Part shown: piece after piece, positions 29,545 through 37,628 of the stretch
Position numbering within the stretch: the first letter of the stretch is position 1
Layout: each line of letters opens with the position of its first letter
IMG/VR virus record: IMGVR_UViG_3300031707_000077
Span: 1-37,672 of that record
Length of the DNA: 37,672 nucleotides
DNA from: a virus
Direction: 5' to 3' (one strand)
Notes under the pieces: model-generated
Databases searched by the model: none
What the model saw: only the letters and a program-made list of their open reading frames with translations
Told to the model about the DNA's origin: nothing
Made by a program: the position numbers and the translations under genes

Positions 29545-30629
29545 GCACCGTCATCGGACGTGGGCGGTACGCGCGCAGCACGTACCCTGAAAGGTCGAAC
29601 GGCGGCAACAGCGTGTTGCCGTTCGAGGCCGTGTTCGGCAATGGTGCCGACGGCGCGATCGTCACTCCACCAGGCGTCGTCGCGTCACTCGGCGGCAACT
29701 TCACGACCTTCACGCTCAGCGCCGGCACGACGCTCAAACCGCCACCTGGGCGCAACCTCATCATCATCCGCGCGACCGAGCGGATCGTGCTCGATGGCAA
29801 GATCGACGCAAGCGGCGCCACGGCGTTCGCGACGAGTGGCATGGTCTGGTACGGCTCAAACCCTCCTGCGTTCGGCGGCGGAGGCGGCGGCGGAGGCGGC
29901 TCCGCGACCAATCCTGCCAATTTCTTCGACGGCGGCGACGGCGGCGGCGGCGGCCCGATAATCGGGTTCACGCCTGCGTCGTTCGGCAACCAAGGGAACA
30001 ACGGCTCCCCGGGGAACATCGGTTTCCCCGGTGGCCCCGGCGGCGCCGCATCACCCTCGAGTCCCGGCGCAGCCGATCCTACGTTCGCACAGCAGGTCGC
30101 GCTCTGGCTCTCGCCGATCATCTTCGCGGGCGGAGCGCCTGGATCCAACGGTATCCAGGGGTCACAGGGCGGGACAGGCGCCCCCGACACCGGCAACGGG
30201 GGCAATCCCGGAAACGGAGGAAACGGCGGCGTTGGCGGCGACGGCGGGGGGCTCATCTTCCTCATCGCACCGAGCATCGTCTTCGGCGCAGCGTGTGAGT
30301 TGCACACGGACGGAACGATCGGCACCGCCGGTGTCGCCGGATCGCCTGGAGGCGACGCACCAGCCGCCTCAAACGGCGGCGGAGGCGGAGCTGGCGGCGG
30401 CGGGGGTGGCGGGGGCGGCGGATGCGGCGGCATCATCATCGCGCGCGCCGGCACGTTCTCTGGCTCCCCACTCGCTGCCACGGCGGTCGGAGGAGCCGGA
30501 GGTGCGCTCGGCGCAGGAGGTGCGCCTGGCGGCGCCCTCGATGGTACCGGCCAAAATGGCGGTGTCGGTGGAGACGGCGCTACCGGCCCGACAGGAACGA
30601 CGGGTCTCGTTCTCTTCTCACCGATCTGA
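29541..30629 (+). CDS. IGRGRYA-tagged glycine-rich adhesin
   Basis: A 362-residue protein starting MSTVIGRGRYARSTYP. A beta-strand region (FTTFTLSAGTTL, RNLIIIRATERIVLDGKID) precedes long Gly-rich blocks (GGGGGGGGG, NGGNPGNGGNGGVGGDGG), interrupted by IIFAGG and LIFLIAPSIVFG strands. Alternating Gly-rich and beta stretches recall the polyglycine-sandwich adhesin of T-even phages (gp38), where Gly-rich helices pack side by side. I infer a receptor-binding tip. Confidence 0.8.
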   Translation: MSTVIGRGRYARSTYPERSNGGNSVLPFEAVFGNGADGAIVTPPGVVASLGGNFTTFTLSAGTTLKPPPGRNLIIIRATERIVLDGKIDASGATAFATSGMVWYGSNPPAFGGGGGGGGGSATNPANFFDGGDGGGGGPIIGFTPASFGNQGNNGSPGNIGFPGGPGGAASPSSPGAADPTFAQQVALWLSPIIFAGGAPGSNGIQGSQGGTGAPDTGNGGNPGNGGNGGVGGDGGGLIFLIAPSIVFGAACELHTDGTIGTAGVAGSPGGDAPAASNGGGGGAGGGGGGGGGGCGGIIIARAGTFSGSPLAATAVGGAGGALGAGGAPGGALDGTGQNGGVGGDGATGPTGTTGLVLFSPI

Positions 30630-30645
30630 AGATCGAGATGAGATC

Positions 30646-32337
30646 ATGTTCGTAATAGGTCGAGGGAGATACGCCAAAGCGGTCTATCCGCAAGCGCCGC
30701 GCGTGACCCCGGACGACCACAAGGTCGCGGTCACTGCCGTCGATCCGACGCCGGACTTCCTCGCCGCGAAGGTCACTGCGGGTCCCGGTATCTCTCTCGC
30801 AGTGTTGCCGGGACAGCAGTTGGAGATCACGGCGACGGCCGTGTCGGAGGACCACAAGGTCCAGGTCACGGCGGCGGACACGACACCTGGGTTCCTGGAC
30901 GCGAAGATCGCTGCCGGCACGAACGTCGTGAAGACGGTCCTGTTCCCCGCCGGGAACGAGCAGGTCGAGCTCTCCGTTCCGAGCGCCGCACCGAGCGGGG
31001 CGGCCGGTGGCGATCTAGCCGGCACGTACCCGAACCCGAGCGTCGTGGCGCTCACCGAGGCGGGAGGCCCGACGTCGCTGCCGATCAGCGCAATCGCGAA
31101 CGGACAACTGTTTATCCGCATCGGTGGGATCGTCGTCGGGATCTCTCCGAGCGGGCTCTACCCGGTCCCCGACAACGTCTTCTCGGTCAACGACAACGTC
31201 GATCCGACAAAGTTCCTGAACATCGAGCTTGCAGGTCAGGCCGCAGGCACCACTCAGACGATCGTCACGACGGCCACCATCTCGCGTCCGTTCCGTCTTC
31301 CGGACATCAGCGGCACTGCCGTCGTCATGCAGGACGTGACGGGGCAAGTCTTCATCGGCATCGGCGTGACCGGCACCCTGCACGGCTCGAACGCCGGCAT
31401 CCAGTATTCGAGCACGACGGCGAATCGTGGCGCTGTTCGCGTCAACCAGTACGGGGCGAACGTCGGTGTCCCTGGGTTCGTCGGATTCAAGTCTCGCGGC
31501 GCGACCATCGGTTCTACCGCGTCCGTGATTGCTGGTGACGTGCTGTGGCGCGGCACCGCCATCGGTGTCACCGGGGACAACGTGAGCGTCCCGAACGCAG
31601 CCTTCATCTCCATCGTGGTAGCCGCGGGCGGACCTACGGCTGCGCAGTGCCCGTGCCAGTACGAACTGGAACTGACGAACCTGGCTGGCGCGCGCCAGCT
31701 TGCTTTCAAGGTCACCACCGAAGGCGAGGCGCAGACGTTGCGCGGAGTGCGCGCCGGAGGCCCGGCAACGCTCCCTGCTGCTCTAGGGGCAGGAACGCTC
31801 TGGTCGAGCGGGACAGGCAGTCCAGAGACCGTCATCACGGGCTCCCCCGGCGACCTATGGAGCCGAACGGACGGAGGTAGCTCGACCACGCTCTACGTGA
31901 AGGAGAGCGGCGTCGCAACGAACACCGGCTGGATCCCGGTCCAGTCGGCTGGAGTCGCCAGGAACGTACTCTTCTGGGGCGCTGGCACCCTCGCTCTCAC
32001 TGCGGTGACACGCTTCCTGCGTCCTGGCTACCAGAGCGGGCTCGCTCCGACGACCAGTGTTCGCATGCCCATCACGCGAGCGGGCACGCTGCAACGGTTG
32101 TTCGTTCGCTGTCGCGTCGCTGGAGCAGGGGTGAACAACATCACCTACACCGTGCTCCTGAACGGAGTGGCCACTACGCTTGCCGTGTCCATGCTGCCGA
32201 CTGCCGTGTCCGCGTCGAACATCGCGAACACCGTGGCCGTGGTTGCCGGAGACTTCGTCGAGCTTCAGGTCACGAAGGCTGGCGTCATTGTCACGACGCC
32301 GACCGATGTAGAAGTAGCCTTTGAGGAGGCCGCCTAA
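30646..32337 (+). CDS. IGRGRYA-tagged phage fibre protein
   Basis: A 563-residue protein starting MFVIGRGRYAKAVYP. Two copies of a fibre repeat follow (DDHKVAVTAVDPTPDFLAAKV and EDHKVQVTAADTTPGFLDAKI), then GGDLAGTYPNPSVVALT, a very common fibre motif. Downstream are triple-beta-helix-like stretches (IQYSSTTANRGAVRVNQYG) and a C-terminal beta-sandwich (SVRMPITRAGTLQRLFV to TPTDVEVAFEEAA). The end is probably the binding head. The start has only a weak ribosome site. It is the longest tagged protein. Confidence 0.83.
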   Translation: MFVIGRGRYAKAVYPQAPRVTPDDHKVAVTAVDPTPDFLAAKVTAGPGISLAVLPGQQLEITATAVSEDHKVQVTAADTTPGFLDAKIAAGTNVVKTVLFPAGNEQVELSVPSAAPSGAAGGDLAGTYPNPSVVALTEAGGPTSLPISAIANGQLFIRIGGIVVGISPSGLYPVPDNVFSVNDNVDPTKFLNIELAGQAAGTTQTIVTTATISRPFRLPDISGTAVVMQDVTGQVFIGIGVTGTLHGSNAGIQYSSTTANRGAVRVNQYGANVGVPGFVGFKSRGATIGSTASVIAGDVLWRGTAIGVTGDNVSVPNAAFISIVVAAGGPTAAQCPCQYELELTNLAGARQLAFKVTTEGEAQTLRGVRAGGPATLPAALGAGTLWSSGTGSPETVITGSPGDLWSRTDGGSSTTLYVKESGVATNTGWIPVQSAGVARNVLFWGAGTLALTAVTRFLRPGYQSGLAPTTSVRMPITRAGTLQRLFVRCRVAGAGVNNITYTVLLNGVATTLAVSMLPTAVSASNIANTVAVVAGDFVELQVTKAGVIVTTPTDVEVAFEEAA

Positions 32338-33377
32338 TGGGAACGCATCGCTTTCAACTGGACAGCATCAACGCGACCGAGGTCGGCAATCTCTCCGAGC
32401 CGGGGCTCGTAGCGACCACGCTTGCTGCGCGTCCGCAGATCGACGTCACGCTCGCGAACGATGCGTTCCTGCCCGATCTGACCGAGGCGATGGCTCAGTT
32501 CGGGTACTCGTTCGTCGCAAGCGCCCCCACGACCCCCAGGGTCACGTCGAACCTCCTGGTGGACATGAGCGACCCGGGAGCGACCACCACCGTTGCTCCA
32601 GCCGGCACGATCCGCCAGCGGTACGACAACACTCAGAAGGCGCTCCTCGTGTCCGTGGACGGCGGGGCGTTCTACCCGCTCGGGGTGCCCCCCCCGAACG
32701 GGGCGAGCTTCTTTGACGACTTCCTCACCATCAACGGGACGGTTATCGGGAACGGTTGGACCGCAGCCACGAGCGGCGCGGGCAGCGCCGTCACCGTCGG
32801 CTCCGGTGTACCCGGCAACGTGATGCTCACCGGAGCCCGCCAGGGGATCCTGTCCTTGGCCTCCGGGACGACAGCCACCGGGCGAGCGAGTGCCAGGCAG
32901 GCACAAGCATACTCCAACCTGGCCGCCACCGGAGGAAACAGCCGCCTTGAGTGGCTGACGGCGATGGCCGACCCGTTGGCAACCGTAGCCGAGGACTACA
33001 CCTACTTCTGCGGGTACTCCGACAGTATCGGTGGCGCCGGCTTCGGAACTCAAGCGGTCCTGTTCGCGCACATCAGAGCGGTCAGCGCGACCAACTGGAT
33101 CGCCCGCACCGTGGTCGGCGGCGTCCCGACCGACATCGTGACGGCAATCCCGATCTCGGCCGCCGGCACCTTCGACAAACTCCTCATCGACATCTCTCCC
33201 GTCATCGGTATCCGGTTCTTCGTGAACGGCGTACTCGCAGCGACGCAAGTAACGATGCCGATCGCGAGCGTGGTGTACACTCCGATCACGAAGATAGAGA
33301 AGCTCGCCGGCATCACGACCCGACGAGTGAACATGGACTACGCATCTTGGAGCTACCGACTCTCCGTGGCGAGGTAA
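32337..33377 (+). CDS. Fibre or lectin-like virion protein
   Basis: A 346-residue protein, TAATG-coupled. No IGR tag; it opens MGTHRFQLDSINATEVGN and has LVATTLAARPQIDVTLAND, a motif seen in phage fibre proteins. The C-terminal 200 residues (FFDDFLTINGTVIGNGWTA to MDYASWSYRLSVAR, with TFDKLLIDISP and IRFFVNGVL) look like a concanavalin A-like jelly roll, as in LamG lectin domains. Glycan binding on the host surface is a reasonable inference. Confidence 0.75.
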   Translation: MGTHRFQLDSINATEVGNLSEPGLVATTLAARPQIDVTLANDAFLPDLTEAMAQFGYSFVASAPTTPRVTSNLLVDMSDPGATTTVAPAGTIRQRYDNTQKALLVSVDGGAFYPLGVPPPNGASFFDDFLTINGTVIGNGWTAATSGAGSAVTVGSGVPGNVMLTGARQGILSLASGTTATGRASARQAQAYSNLAATGGNSRLEWLTAMADPLATVAEDYTYFCGYSDSIGGAGFGTQAVLFAHIRAVSATNWIARTVVGGVPTDIVTAIPISAAGTFDKLLIDISPVIGIRFFVNGVLAATQVTMPIASVVYTPITKIEKLAGITTRRVNMDYASWSYRLSVAR

Positions 33378-33380
33378 CCA

Positions 33381-33686
33381 ATGTCGTTCGTTTATGTTTC
33401 TGCGATCAAACTCAAGGCCGATGGCACGACGATCAACTCCGACAACTGCACAGGCGCTCGCACGAGTCTGGGCAAGTACCGAATCGATCTCGGGACGGAC
33501 ATGAGCGAGGAAGAAGCGATGTTCGTTGTCCAACCCGCGAACGGCAATGTCACCGACTGGGTGATCTCAAGCCAGAAGCTCCTCCCCGACGGGAGCACCG
33601 TCGAGATCGATTTCGCCACAGTCGCGGTGTTCCCCACTGACTCGGCGTTCAACTTCATCGCCTACAAGTTCCAGGCAGGCCCATGA
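33381..33686 (+). CDS. Small beta-sandwich protein (paralogue 1)
   Basis: A 101-residue protein with GAGGTAA just upstream. VYVSAIKLKADGTTINSDN, GKYRIDLG and FNFIAYKFQAG outline a small TNF/C1q-like or fibre-head sandwich. The next gene has the same length and strand order (DAAGVILASSNVVG, GIYHVQMV, FDLIVWRFVP). No tag. It is coupled to its paralogue by ATGA. Confidence 0.7.
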   Translation: MSFVYVSAIKLKADGTTINSDNCTGARTSLGKYRIDLGTDMSEEEAMFVVQPANGNVTDWVISSQKLLPDGSTVEIDFATVAVFPTDSAFNFIAYKFQAGP

Positions 33687-33994
33687 TCACGCTCTGGGCT
33701 GCGTGCAAGTGCGATGCGGCGGGCGTCATCCTCGCCTCCTCGAACGTCGTCGGCGTAGCCGTGATGGGCGCGGGCATCTACCACGTTCAGATGGTGAACG
33801 AACTCGGCCCGTACGAGTGCAGCGCGGGGGCGGTGCCGTGGTACGTCGAGCCGAGCGCCGTACCGCTGGTCCGATTCGTGTGCGGCGTCGATCCGGCTTT
33901 CCCTGATCGCATCATCGTGAACGGGTTCGCCGGGATCCCACCAGTAGCCTCCCCCGGGCCGTTCGACCTCATCGTCTGGCGGTTCGTGCCATGA
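33683..33994 (+). CDS. Small beta-sandwich protein (paralogue 2)
   Basis: A 103-residue protein with ATGA overlap at both ends. It aligns by eye with the 101-residue protein before it at the first strand pair, the GxYxV strand and the final FxxIxxRF strand, but has diverged, with CKCDAAG and four Cys in total. The pair may form a hetero-oligomer or offer alternative binding heads. Confidence 0.7.
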   Translation: MITLWAACKCDAAGVILASSNVVGVAVMGAGIYHVQMVNELGPYECSAGAVPWYVEPSAVPLVRFVCGVDPAFPDRIIVNGFAGIPPVASPGPFDLIVWRFVP

Positions 33995-35034
33995 GCCGCA
34001 TCATTGGACGAGGGCGATACGCGAGCGAGACGTACCCGATCAGCCCAGGTGTAGGCGGAGGCGGGGGCGGGGGCGGGGGAAACACTCTGGTCTTTCGTCC
34101 TGGTGGTGTGACCTCCGGGAACGTTTACGCAACATGGCCCGCGCTGGTTGTTGCGGCGTTCGCAACTCAGGGGCCAAAGAACGTCGCCATCGACACGAGT
34201 TTCGCCGCAGCGGTGGTTCCGGCGGGCGCTTGGAACCTTGGGACTGAGGCGAGCATCGTCGGTAGCGCGGGGACGTCCCCGACACCGCTCTCCATTGCCC
34301 CTGGAGCGACTCTGGTCGGAGTGGTTGACGTTGTAGATGTAGCGGTCACGACGAACGGCGCTACTCCGACGATTCTGAATACCAACGCGGCGACTCAGTT
34401 TTTCTATCTGAGTGGCACCACGACGGTCACCTGCTCTGGCGCCGGTCCTTTCCTGCGCCAGACGGTCGCAGCGCCATTCACGCTCTATGTGAGAGGGCTT
34501 GCAGCAGTGAACGCTGGCGCATCGCCGGTACTCGACACGCTCATCGCCGGCACGACGCTCGGAGTCGTTGCGCTCGACGCGGGGTTCATCGACGCAGGTG
34601 TCGTCGCTGGCCCGGCGGGCGGGACGTATTACGGAGTGATCGGCAACGCGGCTGCGTTCGTTGATCCGTCGCAACCGGGCGTTCCAGGCGGAGTGATCCC
34701 GATCGCGAACTGGGAGCAGTCGAAATACGTCCAGTATGACGACACGCTCGCGCCGCCCGTGCTCGGAGCGAACACGGTGCAGGGCGCGATCGATGCGCTC
34801 AAGGCGCTGCCCGGGCCTCCGTATCAGACGGACGAGTTCGTGGCCGCCGCAGCGCAGACGTTCTTCGTACTGTCCTTCTTGCCCATCGACATTCCCAACA
34901 TGGAAGTGTTCGTCAACGGTGTGCGCTACAACCTCGGATCAAGCTACACGGTGGCCGCGTTAATTCTGACATGGCTCAACTCGCCGTTCGTTATGTCGGC
35001 AGGTGACAACGTGATTGTCACTTACCAAAGATAG
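33991..35034 (+). CDS. IGRGRYA-tagged fibre protein with poly-Gly hinge
   Basis: A 347-residue protein starting MSRIIGRGRYASETYP, then a pure Gly hinge (GVGGGGGGGGG), then a beta-helix-like region (VTSGNVYATWPALVVAAF, ASIVGSAG, GATLVGVVDVVDV) and a common fibre end (NTVQGAIDALKALPG, NMEVFVNGVRYNLGSSYTV, SAGDNVIVTYQR). The first 16 residues differ from the mini-peptide at 29458 only at the N of GNGR and the last residue. Confidence 0.83.
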   Translation: MSRIIGRGRYASETYPISPGVGGGGGGGGGNTLVFRPGGVTSGNVYATWPALVVAAFATQGPKNVAIDTSFAAAVVPAGAWNLGTEASIVGSAGTSPTPLSIAPGATLVGVVDVVDVAVTTNGATPTILNTNAATQFFYLSGTTTVTCSGAGPFLRQTVAAPFTLYVRGLAAVNAGASPVLDTLIAGTTLGVVALDAGFIDAGVVAGPAGGTYYGVIGNAAAFVDPSQPGVPGGVIPIANWEQSKYVQYDDTLAPPVLGANTVQGAIDALKALPGPPYQTDEFVAAAAQTFFVLSFLPIDIPNMEVFVNGVRYNLGSSYTVAALILTWLNSPFVMSAGDNVIVTYQR

Positions 35035-35043
35035 GAAATCCCA

Positions 35044-36222
35044 ATGAGCACACTGATCAAAGGCAAGCAAGTCGATGTGGCGCCAAACGGTATCGCCACC
35101 GCCAATATCAACTCTGGAGCGGTGACGGACGCTAAGGTAGACGCGACCGTGCTGGTGGCCAGCGGTGCGAACCCGCTGACAGGGAATCTCCCGGCGGGAG
35201 GATTCAAGATCACAGGGCTCGGGACTCCTACTGCCCCCGCAGACTCGGCGACGAAGGCGTATGTAGACGCTTTCGCGAACGGGCTGACGATCAAGGCTCC
35301 TGCGCTCGTCATGTCCACCGCAAACATCGCGGCGCTCACTGGAGAGCAGACAATCGATGGCGTTCTCACGAGCGCGTCTCGCGTACTGCTCACCGGACAG
35401 ACGACCGGATCTCAGAACGGTCTCTGGGTGACGGCCGCCGGCGCGTGGAGTCGCCCGTCAGACTTCGCGGCTGGATCTAGCGCAGAAGGCGCAGCGGTAT
35501 TCATCCGGCAAGGGACTCTCAACGCCGATTCGCAGTGGGTCTGCATAACCAACGCTCCCGCGGACATCGTGGACACGAACTCGCTGACGTTTGTGCAGTT
35601 CGCAGCTCCCGGGCTTACGACCTACACGAACGGGCTCGTCAAGACGGTCAACAATGTTGACGTTGTAGTCCCCGCCGGCTCTGGCGCGCTGACAGCAAGC
35701 CCCGGAGCTCTCTCGGTGAACTACGCTCTGGTCGGCGAACTCGCGGCGGTGGATGCTGGCGCCGCTGCGGCCGGTGTGGGTGAGAAGGTCACGCGCCAAG
35801 ATCACAAGCACACCATCACGACCGGCGCTCCCGTCAACGTCGGTGTCGCGAACTCTGCCGGTTCCGGCGTCGCGGTGGCGCTCGCGAACCACGTTCATGC
35901 CGTGCCAGTCAACACGACCGGCAACAAAAACATGGTCGCGAGTGTGACCGTCGCGGACAACGACGCTGCGACAGCGACGGTCGTGGCAAAGGCCAACGCG
36001 CTTGGAGGATACATCGCAGTATCCGTCAACGGTGTCGGTCCGTACTTGGTGGGAGACGGAACCAAGGTGGCGGTGGACTGCTACTTCTCGGGCGATGGTG
36101 GAGTCACGGCTCGCGCGCTGTCTGCCGTCGTTATCGGAGACACGCTGCGATGGAACGGAAGCGTTGCTGGGTTCCAGCTCGCAGCATCCGATCGCATTTC
36201 GCTGATGCAGGACGCATTCTAA
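35044..36222 (+). CDS. Phage tail-fibre-like protein with HxH motifs
   Basis: A 392-residue protein with AGGAAAT upstream. GGFKITGLGTPTAPADSATKAYVDAF is a hallmark of phage fibre proteins; GLTIKAPALVMSTANI, TIDGVLTSASRVLLTGQT and GLWVTAAGAWSRPSDF continue the pattern. Near the end RQDHKHTI and ANHVHAVP are two HxH motifs; in T4 long tail fibres HxH motifs bind metal along a trimer axis. No IGR tag, so its attachment must differ. I predict a trimeric receptor-binding fibre. Confidence 0.85.
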   Translation: MSTLIKGKQVDVAPNGIATANINSGAVTDAKVDATVLVASGANPLTGNLPAGGFKITGLGTPTAPADSATKAYVDAFANGLTIKAPALVMSTANIAALTGEQTIDGVLTSASRVLLTGQTTGSQNGLWVTAAGAWSRPSDFAAGSSAEGAAVFIRQGTLNADSQWVCITNAPADIVDTNSLTFVQFAAPGLTTYTNGLVKTVNNVDVVVPAGSGALTASPGALSVNYALVGELAAVDAGAAAAGVGEKVTRQDHKHTITTGAPVNVGVANSAGSGVAVALANHVHAVPVNTTGNKNMVASVTVADNDAATATVVAKANALGGYIAVSVNGVGPYLVGDGTKVAVDCYFSGDGGVTARALSAVVIGDTLRWNGSVAGFQLAASDRISLMQDAF

Positions 36223-36231
36223 AAAGGCCGA

Positions 36232-37008
36232 ATGACGCTCATTGCCCAAAAGCAAATCCAAGACTTCCCCACGCTGACCAACTGGACAGCTACAGGAGCC
36301 TGGACGCCACCGTTCGTGTGCTGGCCCTTCACTAGCTACACCTCTGGCGGCGGGAACACATCGACAGGGACGGTGACTGCGTTCGGCACGCCGGTCAGCA
36401 CAACGCCTGCCACCTACGGTGTCGTCATCACGACGGGCGGCATCGAGGGCACTGCGATCTTCTCACTCACCAGCACCATCGCCGCCACCATCACCGGCAT
36501 CACGGTCCCGGCAGGAGCGGGGGTCTACGTCGTGCCGGGTACTGGGATCTCTATCCTATTTGGCGCGGGCACCTACGTTGTGACCAACACCTGGGGATGG
36601 AACACGGTGTTCGCGGCTATCGGTGACGGCTCGCTGACCGGCCATTACCGCGTGGTCGGAGACTCGATAGATCTCCGGCTAGTGTTCACTATGGGCACGA
36701 CGACCGATCTAGGTGGCGGCGTCGGAACCCCAACCTCGCAGGGGATCATCATCCCGACCCCTCCAGCCTCCGTAGTGGATGGGGACAAGCTCCCGTTGCT
36801 AGCCGTGAGCGGCGGGGTCAGCATCAAGGCCATTCAACTATTGGTTTCAATCGGAACCGGCGTAGGCAACACGGTCGGGCTACTACAGTTCGTCTACAAA
36901 TATTCGGCGTTCAGCCAGGCTGTCGTAGACACGGATACATTGAGTTCCCTGGCGCCTGGTAACTTCGCGATGATTCAAATGGCCGATGTACCTATAAAAC
37001 ATGACTGA
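36232..37008 (+). CDS. Beta-rich virion protein
   Basis: A 258-residue protein with AAGG just upstream. It is rich in Thr, Gly and Val, with YGVVITTGGIEGTAIFSLT, AGVYVVPGTGISILFGAGTYVV and a final sandwich (SLTGHYRVVGDSIDLRLVFT). The layout resembles head or appendage proteins of phages with a C-terminal galactose-binding or TNF-like domain. No tag or membrane segment is present. Confidence 0.72.
   Translation: MTLIAQKQIQDFPTLTNWTATGAWTPPFVCWPFTSYTSGGGNTSTGTVTAFGTPVSTTPATYGVVITTGGIEGTAIFSLTSTIAATITGITVPAGAGVYVVPGTGISILFGAGTYVVTNTWGWNTVFAAIGDGSLTGHYRVVGDSIDLRLVFTMGTTTDLGGGVGTPTSQGIIIPTPPASVVDGDKLPLLAVSGGVSIKAIQLLVSIGTGVGNTVGLLQFVYKYSAFSQAVVDTDTLSSLAPGNFAMIQMADVPIKHD
36993..36998 (+). promoter_or_regulatory. 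Possible -10 element (TATAAA)
   Basis: TATAAA lies in an AT-rich stretch (36969-37020) at the end of the preceding gene, unusual for this GC-rich DNA, and about 40 bases before the ATG at 37037. No good -35 is found 16-18 bases upstream. It is a weak candidate promoter for the last genes. Confidence 0.22.
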
Positions 37009-37036
37009 TTGAATCAAGCACTCAACGGAGAATCAG

Positions 37037-37375
37037 ATGGCCGAATTCAGAATCCGACGCGCCGACATCGTTGCGCTGAACCCGTGCATGAACAGGTCCG
37101 TGAACCTAGCTGGTTCCGACCCCAACAGCTTCGACTACGGCCTCAACGCTGTTCAGCTGCTCGACAAGTACGTGGCGTGGTCAGGACTCGATCCTACCGA
37201 TCTGGTATTCCCGGACGGCTGGACCGAGCTGCACAGCATCTTCCTGTACCAGCGGCAGCCGCTGATGCATCAGTGGCTGATGAAGAAGGGCTTGATCCCA
37301 ACCGACACGGTTGCACAGCGGTTCCCTCCGCCCATCATGTACCGGCTGTATCCGGAGTTTCCGAAGCAGCCATGA
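37037..37375 (+). CDS. Hypothetical protein
   Basis: A 112-residue protein with GGAGA upstream. RIRRADIVALNPCMNRSVNLAG, LLDKYVAWSGLDPTDLVFPDG and LMKKGLIPTDTVAQRFPPP suggest a compact helical, Trp-containing protein. No family is recognised. ATGA overlap with a mini-ORF at its end. Confidence 0.68.
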   Translation: MAEFRIRRADIVALNPCMNRSVNLAGSDPNSFDYGLNAVQLLDKYVAWSGLDPTDLVFPDGWTELHSIFLYQRQPLMHQWLMKKGLIPTDTVAQRFPPPIMYRLYPEFPKQP

Positions 37376-37407
37376 CCTTGGGTGAGCTCATGGAACAGGT
37401 AGGCTGA
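37372..37407 (+). CDS. 11-residue coupling mini-ORF
   Basis: ATGA overlaps the preceding stop and TGATG overlaps the following start. It encodes MTLGELMEQVG. Its length and double overlap suggest a translational bridge rather than a functional peptide. Confidence 0.25.
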   Translation: MTLGELMEQVG

Positions 37408-37628
37408 TGTCCGGCGGATTCGGCGGCGGCGGATGGGGCTCAGTCCCGTGGGGCGGAACTGCGCTCGAATTCGAGAACCCACCCGCCGCCTTCGATGTCT
37501 TCTGCTTCTTCGACTCGCCCTTCTCTATGGGTTCGATCTTCTCGGAGCAGGCTGTCAGTAGTGCCGCTCGCTCTGGACCCCGAGCCGAAGCAATTCCTGA
37601 TCCCCGAGACGGTACACCTCGCTCATGA
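37407..37628 (+). CDS. Phage-type GGGGWGxxPWGG protein, possibly frameshifted end
   Basis: A 73-residue frame starting MSGGFGGGGWGSVPWGG, a start typical of a phage structural protein family; FDVFCFFDSPFSM continues it. The last 25 residues are of unusual composition and overlap an antisense frame of more gene-like composition (37672-37555). Either the gene is short, or a sequence change has moved its true end. Confidence 0.6.
   Translation: MSGGFGGGGWGSVPWGGTALEFENPPAAFDVFCFFDSPFSMGSIFSEQAVSSAARSGPRAEAIPDPRDGTPRS

Noticed and set aside
29522-30481. 319-codon Pro-rich minus-strand frame
   Set aside because: It is the complement of the poly-Gly codons of the adhesin gene; poly-Pro blocks follow from that and there is no credible start or domain.
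30031-30645. Long upstream extension of the fibre frame before 30646
   Set aside because: It is Ser/Arg/Ala-rich out-of-frame sequence inside the Gly-rich adhesin gene; the tag MFVIGRGRYA fixes the start at 30646.
32334-33533. 399-codon minus-strand frame
   Set aside because: Arg/His/Val-rich composition typical of antisense reading of GC-rich genes; the plus strand holds two good genes there.
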